Positions 10,898 to 22,002 of a DNA stretch of 64,000 bases are shown piece by piece. The DNA lies in assembly GCA_002917075.1 (NCBI GenBank), contig NTMA01000071.1, forward strand, positions 62,001-126,000. Reading direction: 5' to 3'. Position numbers and translations under genes: made by a program. The stretch's first letter is position 1. Every line of letters begins with the position of its first letter. The DNA comes from Hawksworthiomyces lignivorus. Its lineage: Eukaryota; Ascomycota; Sordariomycetes; Ophiostomatales; Ophiostomataceae. Below the pieces are notes generated by a model. The model saw only the letters and a list, made by a program, of their open reading frames with translations. It was not told where the DNA came from and ran no database searches.

Positions 10898-11815
10898 TCA
10901 TTCGTCCGTGAGGTTGTAGATCTTCTGGATGTCCTGCAGCATGGACTCAAAATCGACTTCCAGGTCCTTGAGCAGGCCGTCGTGGAAGTCAAAGACCCAA
11001 CCGTGGACGATGGGAAAGCCGTGGCGCGCATACGATTTCTGCACGACGGCGGTCTTGACGACGCTGCGGCACTGCTCGAAGACGCTGAGCTCGACGAGGC
11101 GGTCGTAGCGCCGCGCCTCGTCCGCAATGGCGTCCAGCTCGGCCTCGTACAGGCGGTAGACGTCGCGGATGTTGCGCAGCCAGGGGTTGAGGATGCCGAG
11201 GTCCTGCTGCGTCATAGCTGCGCGCACGCCGCCGCAGCCGTAGTGGCCGCAGACGACAATGTGCTTGACGCGCAGGTGCTCGACGGCGTATTGCACGACG
11301 GCCATGGTGTTGAGGTCGAGGCTGCAGACCAGGTTCGCAATGTTGCGGTGGATGAACGCCTCGCCGGGCCGCAGGCCCGCGATCTGCTCTGCAGGGATGC
11401 GCGAGTCGCTGCAGCCGATCCACAGGTACTCCGGCTCCTGCCCTGCTGACAGCTTGCTGAAGAAGGCCGGGTCCCGCTTACGCTGCTCCTCAGCCCACGC
11501 GCGGTTGTTCTCAAACACGCGGTCGTGGCTCTGCTGCAGGTACTTGGACACGTCGGCGGGCGCCATCTCCGGAGACCACCAAGAACCTCTGGACCTGTCT
11601 GGGCTGCTCCGAATCGTAGACGAGCTGAACCTCCGTGGCCCAAATGCGCTGCTAAAATGATATTGCCTCTGCTTTGAAGAAGCTGCTGGTAGAGGCAATC
11701 GTTGGCCAGGGATGAGAGGACAAACGACGGGCGAGAATTGGCGTCCTGGTACCTTCAGGGTGGATGTTTGTGAGCGCAGGGATCGTAGCGAGCAAGGCAG
11801 GTTGCGCAGCGGCAT
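10898..11815 (-). CDS. Beta-class carbonic anhydrase, mitochondrial-type N-terminus
   Basis: The enzyme interconverts CO2 and bicarbonate using one zinc. The single exon from 11815 encodes 305 residues. The zinc ligands are visible: Cys135 in IGCSDSR, then His191 and Cys194 in CGHYGCGG, with the catalytic Asp/Arg pair in CSDSR. Residues 1 to ~75 are rich in Arg, Ser, Leu and Pro with almost no acidic residues (MPLRNLPCSLRSLRSQ), the composition of a mitochondrial presequence. A second in-frame Met at 11566 (MAPADVSKYL) sits exactly where bacterial and cytosolic enzymes begin and would give 222 residues. The frame stays open upstream to 12013, so the true 5' end needs a transcript. Confidence 0.92.
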   Translation of the reverse strand: MPLRNLPCSLRSLRSQTSTLKVPGRQFSPVVCPLIPGQRLPLPAASSKQRQYHFSSAFGPRRFSSSTIRSSPDRSRGSWWSPEMAPADVSKYLQQSHDRVFENNRAWAEEQRKRDPAFFSKLSAGQEPEYLWIGCSDSRIPAEQIAGLRPGEAFIHRNIANLVCSLDLNTMAVVQYAVEHLRVKHIVVCGHYGCGGVRAAMTQQDLGILNPWLRNIRDVYRLYEAELDAIADEARRYDRLVELSVFEQCRSVVKTAVVQKSYARHGFPIVHGWVFDFHDGLLKDLEVDFESMLQDIQKIYNLTDE

Positions 11816-13194
11816 TGGAAGCTGCGTTGCGTTTTCCGTTTCCCACCAATGCCTCCTTTTTATTGCCTTTTTCAATGACTTCTTCAGACCGATTTGACCG
11901 AGGTAAATATGAACAAAAATGAAAATGAAAAAGAAATGAAAAATATGTACTACTCGCAGCTTAGCTGTAAGTGGGGTACATTCTGACGTCACGACTTTAC
12001 GAGCTAAAGTCAATGCATAGAGCTAAGAAATTTCGATGTAAAAAGCAAACGGATTTCTGATTTTTTCCATATTACCGCCGACCATAATATGCCAATGACT
12101 CATGCAAATCGCTCGTAAATTCTCCGTTTCTTATTATTTGTTCCACATTTCAAGACATAAAGCAATGATACCAACAACGGTAGCAAGGAGATCCATGCAC
12201 ACTATTGGTTTTGTCGATGCAACAAGTATCGATCCAGGCAAAAGCTAGGCCATCTGCTTTTACTTACTTTAAACTTTCGATTTTATACGAGTCAGCCATA
12301 TTATACAGTTTCATTTCGCCCTGCATATCGGAAAAACGCTATCTCGTCCTGAAGCCAGCTGTGAGATAAGATCGCATATCGAGGCGCCTGGCCGTTTATG
12401 AATTCCTCGACCGCACTGCGTGCCCATAAATAAAATTGGACTTTTCACTAGCAGGTGAACTTTAAAAAAGAGAAGAGGAATCAAAATTCTTTCTGGCCAA
12501 AGGTTGAAAGACCAGTCTCTCAAGCTATGTGATTGAGCGTCAATAGATTCATGTTGAGTTGGACTATTGAAATTGAGCACGTACGGCCATAGATACTGGA
12601 AAGCACGGGATCCCGTCCGCTCTCCCCTAGTTAAACCAGTAATCGGCGGATTAGTAGTTGGGTCGGTGACGACCAGCGAATACCCGCTGCTGTACGTTTT
12701 TATTTCGATATTTTTTTCTTTCTTTTTTTTTTTTATTACCACAATCCAGAATAGTACTACCAATGTAATAATCTCCGTCCAAACATTAATCTCATTTACG
12801 GCTCTGTCTTGTGCTTACCAATAGCTCCCACGTAGTAGCGTCGAATGCTACATCTTGTTGATTCTAGGTGTACTGTGTGCCCTACAGCGCTGCCTAATGC
12901 AACCAAAAAAAAATAATTAGTTTTTGGCGGTGTTCTCACTTTTTCGTGATGTAATTCATTTTCTTTCCTTGGGCTTTCCTGCCGTTTTTGTTGATGACTT
13001 CCTACTTCGCTACAAAATGTTTCCCTCGTAACGCAGAATGTCAGCTGCGTCGATGTGGCATTGATGCGTTGTGAGAACACAGTGTAGGATTTCTTAACGC
13101 AAGATCACTGTGTTATCTGACTTTGTGAAGAGTAGAATGTCAATACACCTAAAATATAACGATCCTGAGCCCATAGCAGTGCTGATTTTGATAC
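11816..13194. other. Intergenic region, 1.4 kb
   Basis: AT-rich, with a poly-pyrimidine run near 12710-12735. No supported gene. Confidence 0.5.
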
Positions 13195-15454
13195 TTAAAC
13201 ACGCCCTCTGTCCAGGAATTTGTTTGGAATATCCACGTGCTTGGACCGAATGTATTCGCCAAGATTCTTGCCAAGGCTATCAAAACCGCTGGTTGAGTTG
13301 AACCCCCTACAACATTGTTAACATGCCGCTCCCGACACTGAGAATAAAAGACAGATGAAGCAAGTGTGAGATTTTTTTTTTTTAAAGAAAACATACCTAT
13401 CAAGATGATCCTTTAGCAAGAAATGGACAGCGCGAATGCGTGGCAGCTCAAATCGATCGATCTGCTTGCCTTTATCATCTTTGCCAAGGAGCTCTCGAAG
13501 CTTCCCAACACTTAGCAGAGATCGCAGCCAGTCCCATTCATCATCGTGGCGAACAAATAAGCCCAGGTTGGCATTTGACGACTTGTCACCAGATCGACCC
13601 AAGACAACATATCCCAACGGCGCTCGTGTTGTGGGGCCAAAGCTGCTAAGATCAACAGGCGCCGCTGTATCAGCACTGTGCTGCTCTCTGGGATATGTCT
13701 GCGTAACGGATGGTGGAGGAATCGTGACCACGGTGCCGTCAGAATTGTGGGCAGTCTCATGCACAAAGGACTGTGGCATCAGGCAGACCCAGTATTCGAA
13801 GAATGGCCGACCGACCGCCGTCCGCATGTCGATGGCCATCGTAGCACCTGGGTAGCCTTGCGACAGGTTCTCGATGCAGTAGCTTGCAAAAGTGCCCCGG
13901 TCCGCACCAATGAGGTCTCCCGACAAAAGATCTGGATCTGATGTTTGCGCAAATACACGGTAGTCCACCGTCGCCTCCTCCTGCGACTGCGGGTCGTCTG
14001 GGACACCGCCAGCGAGCTGGAATCGCAGACAAGAGAACTTTGTGAGCTGGTCCCCCATTAGAGTCTTGATCTGCTCTTCCATCATAGCGGCCTTCTCTTT
14101 GACGTCGAGGCCAGTGATATAAAAATGAAACTCGGCCTGCCAGCCGCCTTTGGCGGTGACGCCTACTTTTGTTGTGGGCGGCGGAGGGAGGCCCTTGACG
14201 CCTGACATGCGCACCCGGTTCTCGCCGACTTGTTCGAAGACAGTGTTTTCGATAGACGCTGTGACATCCGAGTTGAAGTACAGAGGGCCTTGGATCTCAT
14301 ATAAGAGTTGACTGGTAACTGTGCCCACATTAACTGTTCCGTGTCGGCCCTTCTCCATGCCGATGATCGCTTCGCCCTTAGGGTCAATCGCTGCAATCGG
14401 GTCTGTACCGAGTTAGTTAATTGCGGCATTGACTACCACGGAGGAAAGACCCATGCAATATAAGTCTCGCACTCGAAGGACTTACAGCCAAAATCTGTCC
14501 TTTTGAGCCCAAACTGCTTAAAACCCGAGTAGTAGCCACCAGTTACGTATGTGCCGCACTCTATCAAATGTCCCACCACCAGCGCGCTAGCAAGCTCCTG
14601 GATGTTGTCTCTGGTCCAACCATGCCACCACATAGCCGCGCCCACTGCGAGACTGGCGTCTGAGACGCGGCCGCAGAGGACAATGTCAGCGCCTCCCTGG
14701 AAACATGCAGCCACGCCCGAGCCTCCAAGATAGCACTGAGCAGAGATTGGCTCAAAGCCCCAGTCTTGAATGGCCTTGTTCTCAGGTAGATTGTAGAATG
14801 GTTCTCCTGGTAAGGGTCAGCTTGATGCATCCCGCAGTGTGTTCTTTCTTTTTTTCTCTATCCTTTCGTATCTGGAGGGAGCAAGGATGGAAGGGCCGAT
14901 TCAGATATACCTTTCTGGTACAAATCCATGAACGCATCCGTGACATCGTCTCCCTCTACGTAGGCAACCTTGAGGTTTACGCCGTGTTTTTTGACTCGCT
15001 CTTTGACTGCTTCTGCTAGCCCTGCAACGTCGCTGGCACCTGCATTGACAGCCACCTTGATGCCCCTCTCCGCCAGCCACGGGATCGCCGGATCCAGCTT
15101 CTCTACGAAGGACGGCTCGAAGCCAACAGAGCCGTCCGCAGGCGACGCTCTCCCAGCTAGGCGTCCTAGCTTGTCTGATGCACGCCATGTCATATTACAT
15201 TCTGACATCCAGTCTCCGGTGATGACATCGACGTCTTCAAGTCTCGCAATGTCATGCAGAGCACGTTTGCGATCGTAGACGCCTTAGACGATCAGCATTC
15301 GAAGATCTCAGAACACGATCAAAAAGCAGCTCATTTCTCCAGTGATCTTACCAGCAGAACATCCAGCTACCCTAATCGGACGCTTCGGCATTGAAACATT
15401 GGTGCCGTTGGATCCATACCCATTAGCTCCGTTATCAAGAGGTGTCGAGGCCAT
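13195..15454 (-). CDS. AtuA/DUF1446 family protein
   Basis: Five exons, 15454-15352, 15282-14911, 14806-14486, 14402-13397 and 13306-13195, encode 637 residues. The AtuA (DUF1446) domain covers roughly residues 25-450: RVAGCSAGGVYDRKRAL, DVITGDWMSECNMTWRA, GADIVLCGRVSDASLAVGAA and HLIECGTYVTGGYYS. The C-terminal AtuA-like ferredoxin-fold domain starts near APLGYVVLGRSGDKSSNANL and ends with KHVDIPNKFLDRGRV. Bacterial AtuA belongs to the acyclic terpene (citronellol/geraniol) utilisation cluster, but its chemistry is poorly defined and fungal members are mostly uncharacterised. The final exon is easily missed; its acceptor (GTTGTAG, 13309-13307) restores the conserved HLDRG junction. It lies in tandem with the alcohol oxidase, which would suit an alcohol or terpenoid catabolic role by inference. 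Confidence 0.9.
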
Positions 15455-16117
15455 GTTGCACAAGATGGGGTGTAGAAGACGCAAATTAAAGAGTAGTTTA
15501 CTATTTCATATTTCTTCTACTTCTTGGGACCGTCAGCACTTATATACCATAGACATATGCTATTATCGATATAATATCGGCGGATATGAGATGAAGTGCC
15601 TAGCTAGTAGATCTAAACTGTCACAGGATGCTCCAATTTTGCGGCGCGCGCGGTGGGGGGTGGCCATTGGGGAAATAGATACCCGACAATATCAATGTTC
15701 CTAGGCGTACTGGAACATAATAACCAGCTATTATATCGTGCCGTTTCGACAATTAATCACAGGTTCCTGGAAAATTGTTTCAGCAAAGAACTATTTACAG
15801 CTGTTCGAGTAATATCAAGTACCTAGTGGAGGTTAATATTCCTTGATTCTTTCTGATACACACCTACTTCTCGTATAAATACTCGACTGCACATATATTT
15901 CAATTTGCTTTTAAGCGACTCGATCGTCAGCCCCGCTTACTCAACATCATTCATGAAGATGGGGAACGACGACCGCCTTCCTACGCAGTAAGGAACAGAA
16001 ACTTTTGTAGCATTATGTTTGCGTTTTTACTAGCAATTTAGAAAGAAAGACAAAAACACGTAGAGACATTGCAAACACCAACACAGGATAAATGTCCACC
16101 GCAGATTTTGCCCTTGC
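15455..16117. other. Tandem intergenic region
   Basis: Promoter of the AtuA gene and 3' flank of the alcohol oxidase. No coding signal seen. Confidence 0.45.
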
Positions 16118-18428
16118 TCAGAGGCGGGAGGCGAGACGAAGCTCACCAGGCGCGTGGTACGTCGGCACCTTCATCTCCAAAGCAGCGCCAGAGTAGCCAA
16201 GATCCTCAGCCACAAGAACAGCACACTTCTCGCCGATCAGCAGGGCCGTGGAGTACGTGTTGCAGCCGACGTTGTCGGGGCAGATACTAAGATCGGCCAC
16301 CTTGAGACCCTTGACGCCGTGCACGTTCAGGCGCTCGTCGAGGACACCGTGCTTGACGATGCTGTTGCCCTCGCGCGGCGCCATGGAGCATGTGCCTAGG
16401 CTGTGCCACGTGCTCTCGACATGCCGCTTGACCCACTCTTCGACGGCTTGGATGTCGCGCGTGCTGTATGGCAGCTCCTTGCGCACGTCCACGCGGTTGG
16501 ACGTCACCGTATTGGCATTGGGCTTCTGGTCGGCCTCCGGCAGCGGGTTCGACCAGCTTCCGTGACCAATACCAGCTGACAGGTTGCCCGGCAAGGCGTA
16601 GGCCTTCGTGGTGGCCAAGTCGAGATCGTGAGTTCGCGCAGGCGAGTCATAGTCGAAGAACGGGTGCTGGCAAAAAATTGGTTAGTAAACTAGCTTTGAT
16701 GAGTCCAACAAAGAGAAATAGCGGTACGGGGACAAAAAGATGCTAGAAAGCTTTAAGAAAAAAAAGAAAAAAAAAAGACATACCATATTCTCCACTTCGC
16801 CGGCGTAGGCATCCATGCGCCGAGCAGTTTCACGAGACTTGATATAACCCCAGACCATGGGTGCCATGTCGCGCTCGTCATTCATAAAGCCACAGTCGAA
16901 GTCGGGCACGGCATACGGGTCGGGGCTCGTAATATGGGTGCTGCCACGAGAGAAGGGATACTCGAGGAAGTGGAACATGGTGAAGAATTTGCCGGGCGGC
17001 ATGAGCATATGGTCGCCAAACCAGCCGGAAATGACGCTGTAGTGCATGACCGGCTTGTCGGGCTTGTTCTTGAAGTATGTATCCCAGCCATCCTTGAAGT
17101 GCGGCGTCGGCCACGACTCAATTTGTTTAAGCTCTTCTTCAGTGGGCCGGATTTTTACACCGGCGTCGATGCCGTTGGTCGCCAAAGGGCCTGTGCCCTT
17201 CAGGTTCCATTCTTCAAAGACCTCTGGGAACGAAACAGTGAGCTACTGAAAATTCATCGCTTCTAAGATTTTTTTTTGTCCTTGGTATGTTTTTGGTCTG
17301 ATGCCAAACTCATCTAGAGCAACTTACTCTTCTGCGTTTCCGGGTCACCCCGAACAAAGTCATCGAAGCTCTCCGTCTCAGGCTTGGCACGGTAGACAGA
17401 GAAGGTCAGGTAGTGGTCCTGGAAGTTCAGTCCGACACCCGGAAGGTTGACCAGTGGCTTGACACCGGCGGCCTGGAGCTTCGCCGGGTCGCCGATTCCT
17501 GAGCGCTGCAGAATGAGCGGCGACGAGAGCGTACCACCAGACACGACAATCTGCTTGCGTGCCCTAAAGATGCGTGGCTTGACGCCAGCAGCGTTCACGG
17601 GCTTGGTGGGCACCGTCTGCACAGCCACTGCACGGCCCGTGCCATCCAGAAGGACCTTGTCGACCTTGGTGTTGACCGCTAGGTACAAGTTGGAGTGAGC
17701 GGCGCGTGTGGCATGGATGTAGGCGTGCGCACTGTCACTGCGCCGGCCGGTGTCGCGGTTGATCCACTTGAGCCAATGCTCGGCGCCGTGGCCCGTCTTG
17801 AGATCTTGCAGATCATCGACAACTGGGATGCCCTGGGACTCCGCGGCACGCAGGAAATCTTCCTTGACGGGGTACGTGTAGTTGCCAAAGGACACCTTAA
17901 TGGGACCTTCAAAGCCGTGAATGTCCTTGTTGTGCGAGGGGCGCTGATAGGTCTCGTGCTTCTTCATGAGCGGAATCAACTCATTGGTAGTCCACCCCTT
18001 CGCCTGGAAGTCATCATAGTCGGAAGCAGACGCCCGTGTGTACATCATGAAGTTGATGGACGAGCCGCCACCGAGGATATGGGCACACGGCACAACAGCC
18101 TTGCGGCCAGCAAGCCACTTGGACGGGCGAGACTCATAGAAAGAGGCCGTCTTTGAGTCCAGTTTCATATTACGGGGGTAGATACCGGGCCTGAAAACCC
18201 AAGGGTTGTTGAGGTTGCTCTCGCCAGCCTCAATCAACAAGACCTTGAGGTTGTGGTCCAGGTTGGCCAGCCTAGTATATGATGTCAGCATCGAAGTACT
18301 CCAAAGAGCTAAAACTGTCTTAGATCCCGTTTAGGAAATATGTGCTTGGCTTCTCACCGTCCAGCGACCACACAGCCGCAACTGCCACCACCGCATACGA
18401 TGATATCATATTCTTCCGGGAGGCTCAT
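16118..18428 (-). CDS. GMC alcohol (methanol) oxidase with PTS1
   Basis: This flavoenzyme oxidises short primary alcohols to aldehydes with release of H2O2. Four exons, 18428-18358, 18271-17328, 17223-16784 and 16666-16118, give 667 residues, close to the ~663 of known alcohol oxidases. The FAD-binding beta-alpha-beta motif is VCGGGSCGCVVAGRLA with IEAGE after it. The GMC signature region is HILGGGSSINFMMYTR, and a second, GTLSSPLILQRSGIG, follows. The C-terminal substrate domain has ESTWHSLGTCSMAPREGNS with the catalytic His. The protein ends in Ser-Arg-Leu, a canonical peroxisomal targeting signal, as expected for an H2O2 producer. In filamentous fungi such enzymes act on methanol from pectin or lignin methoxyls. 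Substrate here is inferred from family. Confidence 0.94.
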
Positions 18429-20994
18429 GTTGGCGTTTGTGCTATATTTTTATTTAAGTAGAAGTAAAAATATGCCAAAACTGAGATTCTCAGGGTCAAC
18501 TCTTAGGAAAGCCTAGGAGAGCCTGCTTCAAAGCAGAAAGAACCTGTACAAGACAGGGAAGGATACGAGATATTTATACACGGAGACCAGCTTCTGTATT
18601 CTGCTCACCAGCGTGTTTCTCCCCTCTCTGTTTTTTACATCCCCAGACCCTGCAATGGCTGTACGGTCAGTCCGCTTTGGTCTCAGTCATGTATCGAGAC
18701 ACTGAAACTTGCATGTAAAGTTCAATGCGCATGTACACACATGCCCAGAGGTGATGTAGTCCTACAATTGGTGACATACGTAGACGGCGAGGCAAATGTC
18801 AAGACATCTGCCGTACGGAATCGGATAAATAGAGTCCTTCGAGCGGGGAGCATGAACAGTTGGCACCGTCCATCCCGAGATATGTACGGAATTCCTTGCC
18901 AACACCGAGCTTCATCCTACTGTCTATCATCGTAGCAGTTTCTCTTCCTTCGTTGACAATGGCGCGGGCACCAATGGGGAACTATTAGCTCTCATCAGAT
19001 GACAGACGATCGTTCCGATTGTTCCCCCAATTCCTATCACGACGTTGCTTGTGTATTCCTTTATAGCGGACCCGCAATCTGAGAGCGGCGGGGTTGGAGA
19101 AGGAAATACGCGTCTCCTGCGTGATCCCGGTAGCTTTATCTTTTTATAGAGAGTATCTCACACGTACGTAACGCAGCTGTGTAAGCACTGATACCGTTGG
19201 AGATGCAGGAGGGAGGGGAGAGGCTGAGCCTGCATGTCAGCTACCTAGCTAAGAAATGTTGTGCATGTCAAAGGTACGCAAACAAGTATAGGGAGAAGAG
19301 CTTGAACGGCCTGTCCACGGTCCTACATTTATGTGTAACTACTCCTGCGCGGAGATTTTGAGCTAGTGCGTCAAGAATGATCGCTGTGGGGGTTGGCCGC
19401 GGGTGATGAACCAGTTTACCCTCCCTGTTCAAGCTGCATGAGCCTGCATGGCGTACTTCCAACCCCGCGTTTTCCACGGACAGCACCCGTGCAATCTACG
19501 GATGAGTTACATGCAAAGAAGTCGAGCGGTCTATATTGTGCACGTTAATCATCAGCTAGGGTCTAGAAAACTACACAGGCTAGCTGTATTCAGAGTAAGA
19601 TTTCATGTTCATAGATTAATTGTTATACAATCTCAGATCCACAATTGTTTATCATAAAGTAACCTATACCTCGAATGAGAATATATGTTTGTAAACAATG
19701 GAGCCGATGAAGAGCTAAAGTGCCTTGCAAGTGTACTTTGAGTAGATCTAACTATGGCCTACGTACTTGATATCGTTCCGCGTGATGTATCATAAGTCGG
19801 CGGGCATCTCGTACAAACAAAGGTGATTTGATGGCCAATTTCAAATTATGTACAGCGTTCATCCATGCCATGATTTTCTTGATCCATTCCGAGCTTCATC
19901 AGCCGTTTCTTTCGAAGTGGAAGTAGCATTTTCTTCCGTGTTGTTGGTGCGGGGCTCGCTTCAGTCATTTCGTAACAGAGAAGACCCAGCCGCCCTCTCT
20001 AAAGTTCTGACAGGCGAATTGCCAGCAAATACTTAGGAACATGAAAATACGACCCACTCACCGTGTCGGGGCGGTATGATGTGTTTGAAGTGAAGCTCGA
20101 CTTTCTTCTCCTCAATGGATTGCTTGGCATAGCCAATTAGAACTGCAGTTGTGCAGGATTCGTTTTGTTACGTCCGAGGAACAGACGGAATTGGGCAATA
20201 TATGACCACGGAACGGTCGGAACACCCCCTTCAGGACCATCGTAAAATCACTCGTCCCTTATATACATTGAAATGTGTTCAATTGACATAGTCACTAGAT
20301 GTGGTGTGCGCAAGTCCCGAAACATCTGTCTTTGGTGCGCTTCAATGATTTGTAATGGTCAATTGGGGTCCAGTGATATATATGTGATAATAAGTCTGCA
20401 TGATTCATTTGGTAATTCCGAGTAAAAGTATAAGAGGACGGAAAGAGCCTTCTCAGCTTTTGTCCATGTAATTGACCTGCTATAACTGTTCGATACAGAA
20501 AGACACAAACAGAAGAAATTATGTACGAAGCGGTTTTTCTTGAATTGGAATGTTTCATATCTATGAGTAGAATGACGCTGAAATATGAAATACAAAGCAA
20601 AGGGTAAGCTATGAAAACATATAAATAGCAATGCACAAGGTTACCTGACTGACACAGGATCCAAAATAGATAGCCGACATATCGGTAACACAAAAACACA
20701 GTGGAATGCATTCACCTAACTAAGCTCCAACGCAGATATAGTATCCTGGCGGCAATCTATCGCACTGAGTGCGACAAGATCCGAGGATAGGAAGCAGCCC
20801 GTTCACCGTGCACAGCACACCTTCAACAAGACTATGAGACAAAGCTGTGTTCCAATTCAATCTAAATAATGCATGTTAGTTCAATTTTTAGTTCTGATTG
20901 GACAAAACTCATTGGCGGGAGGCACACTTACAGATTTAGTAAGGATATTTTCTCTTTCACAGCAATCGAATCACACGTATCACCCCGCCGAATT
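18429..20994. other. Intergenic region, 2.6 kb
   Basis: No supported coding sequence. The open frames near 19268-19486 and 20295-20711 on the minus strand are AT-rich or lack motifs. This could hold an unannotated non-coding transcript, but nothing in the sequence shows one. Confidence 0.45.
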
Positions 20995-22002
20995 TCATAG
21001 TATTTTTTGCCTATGCAACGTAATCGTTAGAACCTTGACGGCAAAATGCATAAAAGCCAGAGAGCACCCTTCAGAAGCAGACTGTAGCCTACAATCATCA
21101 GTTGTGCCGCTGAGAATGGGCGAGACATAGGTCGGCTGCGGAGCGGGAGGAAACCAGAGAGTTGGCTCGGCGGGCGTTGGAGTTGGCTCGTCATCGCCAT
21201 CATAGACGGTAACTGTCTTGGTGTAAGTAGTATCAGACGTCGTATGGGTTGACGTCAGAGGAGGTCGTGGTCTCCTGGTGGTCTTGGGGCGCTGCCAAGT
21301 GGATTCGGGGGCTGCGGGGGGTTCGAAGGAAGAAGACCGTGATGGCGACGGTGGGATTTTAATTACTTGCGTCGAAGTGGACGTCGATATCGAAGTCAGG
21401 GTGGTGAAGCTGGTGTGAAGCCACGTCGACGTGGATATCAGCGTCGCGGTAGCCGTCGCTGTTGCTGTTGCTGTCACGGTCGCTGTGGATATGGACGTTA
21501 TGATGCTAACACTAGTAGCCACCGTAAGACTCGTGGTTATCGAGAGGCTGGTAGCGAATGTGATACTGGTGGCTATGGCTGTCCTTGTCGTCGTAATAGT
21601 GTTTGTCTCCCACACGACTTTAGACCTTGTCGTAGTTGTCACCGTCTCCGGCATCCCGCTGCTGCTGCTGCTATTGGCGCTAGAGGCAGCAGCCACGGCA
21701 CCGCCGCAAGATCCGAAGGTCGGGTTGCAGCCGTCGCCGCAATAATCATCAGTATTTCCACAATAGCCATGGACGGAGCAACAGGGACCAATCGTCGAAT
21801 TTTCACAAGTTATTCCGTTGCCACAAGTGCCATCAACACTTGTGATGAGTGTTGGCCCGCTGTCACGTGTTGAGATCTCATGTGGTGGGTTAAGGGTCCT
21901 TTCGTAGAAGCTGTTGCTGCTACCCCGAAGGCTGCGTCCCGGATGTGAAATAGCCGATGTAGCGACGAGATAACAGCATAGGACAGCCAAGATGGTTGAC
22001 AT
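20995..22002 (-). CDS. Secreted CBM18 (hevein-type) chitin-binding protein with Ser/Thr-rich region
   Basis: One exon encodes 335 residues. A signal peptide (MSTILAVLCCYLVATSAI) is followed at about residues 60-99 by one chitin-binding type-1 domain with eight cysteines; the characteristic core is CCSVHGYCGNTDDYCGDGC. Residues ~120-230 are a repetitive Thr/Ser/Ile/Val tract (TATATATATATL and similar), probably O-glycosylated and extended. A Pro-rich stretch with TKTVTVYDGDDEPTPTPAEP follows. It should sit at the cell wall and bind chitin, either structurally or to shield hyphae; both are inference. The last ~30 residues look unlike the rest, so a short 3' intron may have been missed. Confidence 0.85.
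   Translation of the reverse strand: MSTILAVLCCYLVATSAISHPGRSLRGSSNSFYERTLNPPHEISTRDSGPTLITSVDGTCGNGITCENSTIGPCCSVHGYCGNTDDYCGDGCNPTFGSCGGAVAAASSANSSSSSGMPETVTTTTRSKVVWETNTITTTRTAIATSITFATSLSITTSLTVATSVSIITSISTATVTATATATATATLISTSTWLHTSFTTLTSISTSTSTQVIKIPPSPSRSSSFEPPAAPESTWQRPKTTRRPRPPLTSTHTTSDTTYTKTVTVYDGDDEPTPTPAEPTLWFPPAPQPTYVSPILSGTTDDCRLQSASEGCSLAFMHFAVKVLTITLHRQKIL

Noticed and set aside
10865..11449. 194-residue plus-strand frame opposite the carbonic anhydrase
   Set aside because: The minus strand carries all zinc-ligand motifs; the plus frame is a shadow.
20295..20711. 138-residue minus-strand frame, hydrophobic
   Set aside because: AT-rich intergenic sequence naturally encodes Phe/Tyr/Ile/Leu; no signal, no splice-supported extension.
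21367..21873. 168-residue frame opposite the CBM18 protein
   Set aside because: Shadow of a repetitive Thr/Ser coding stretch, Arg/Gly-rich without motif.
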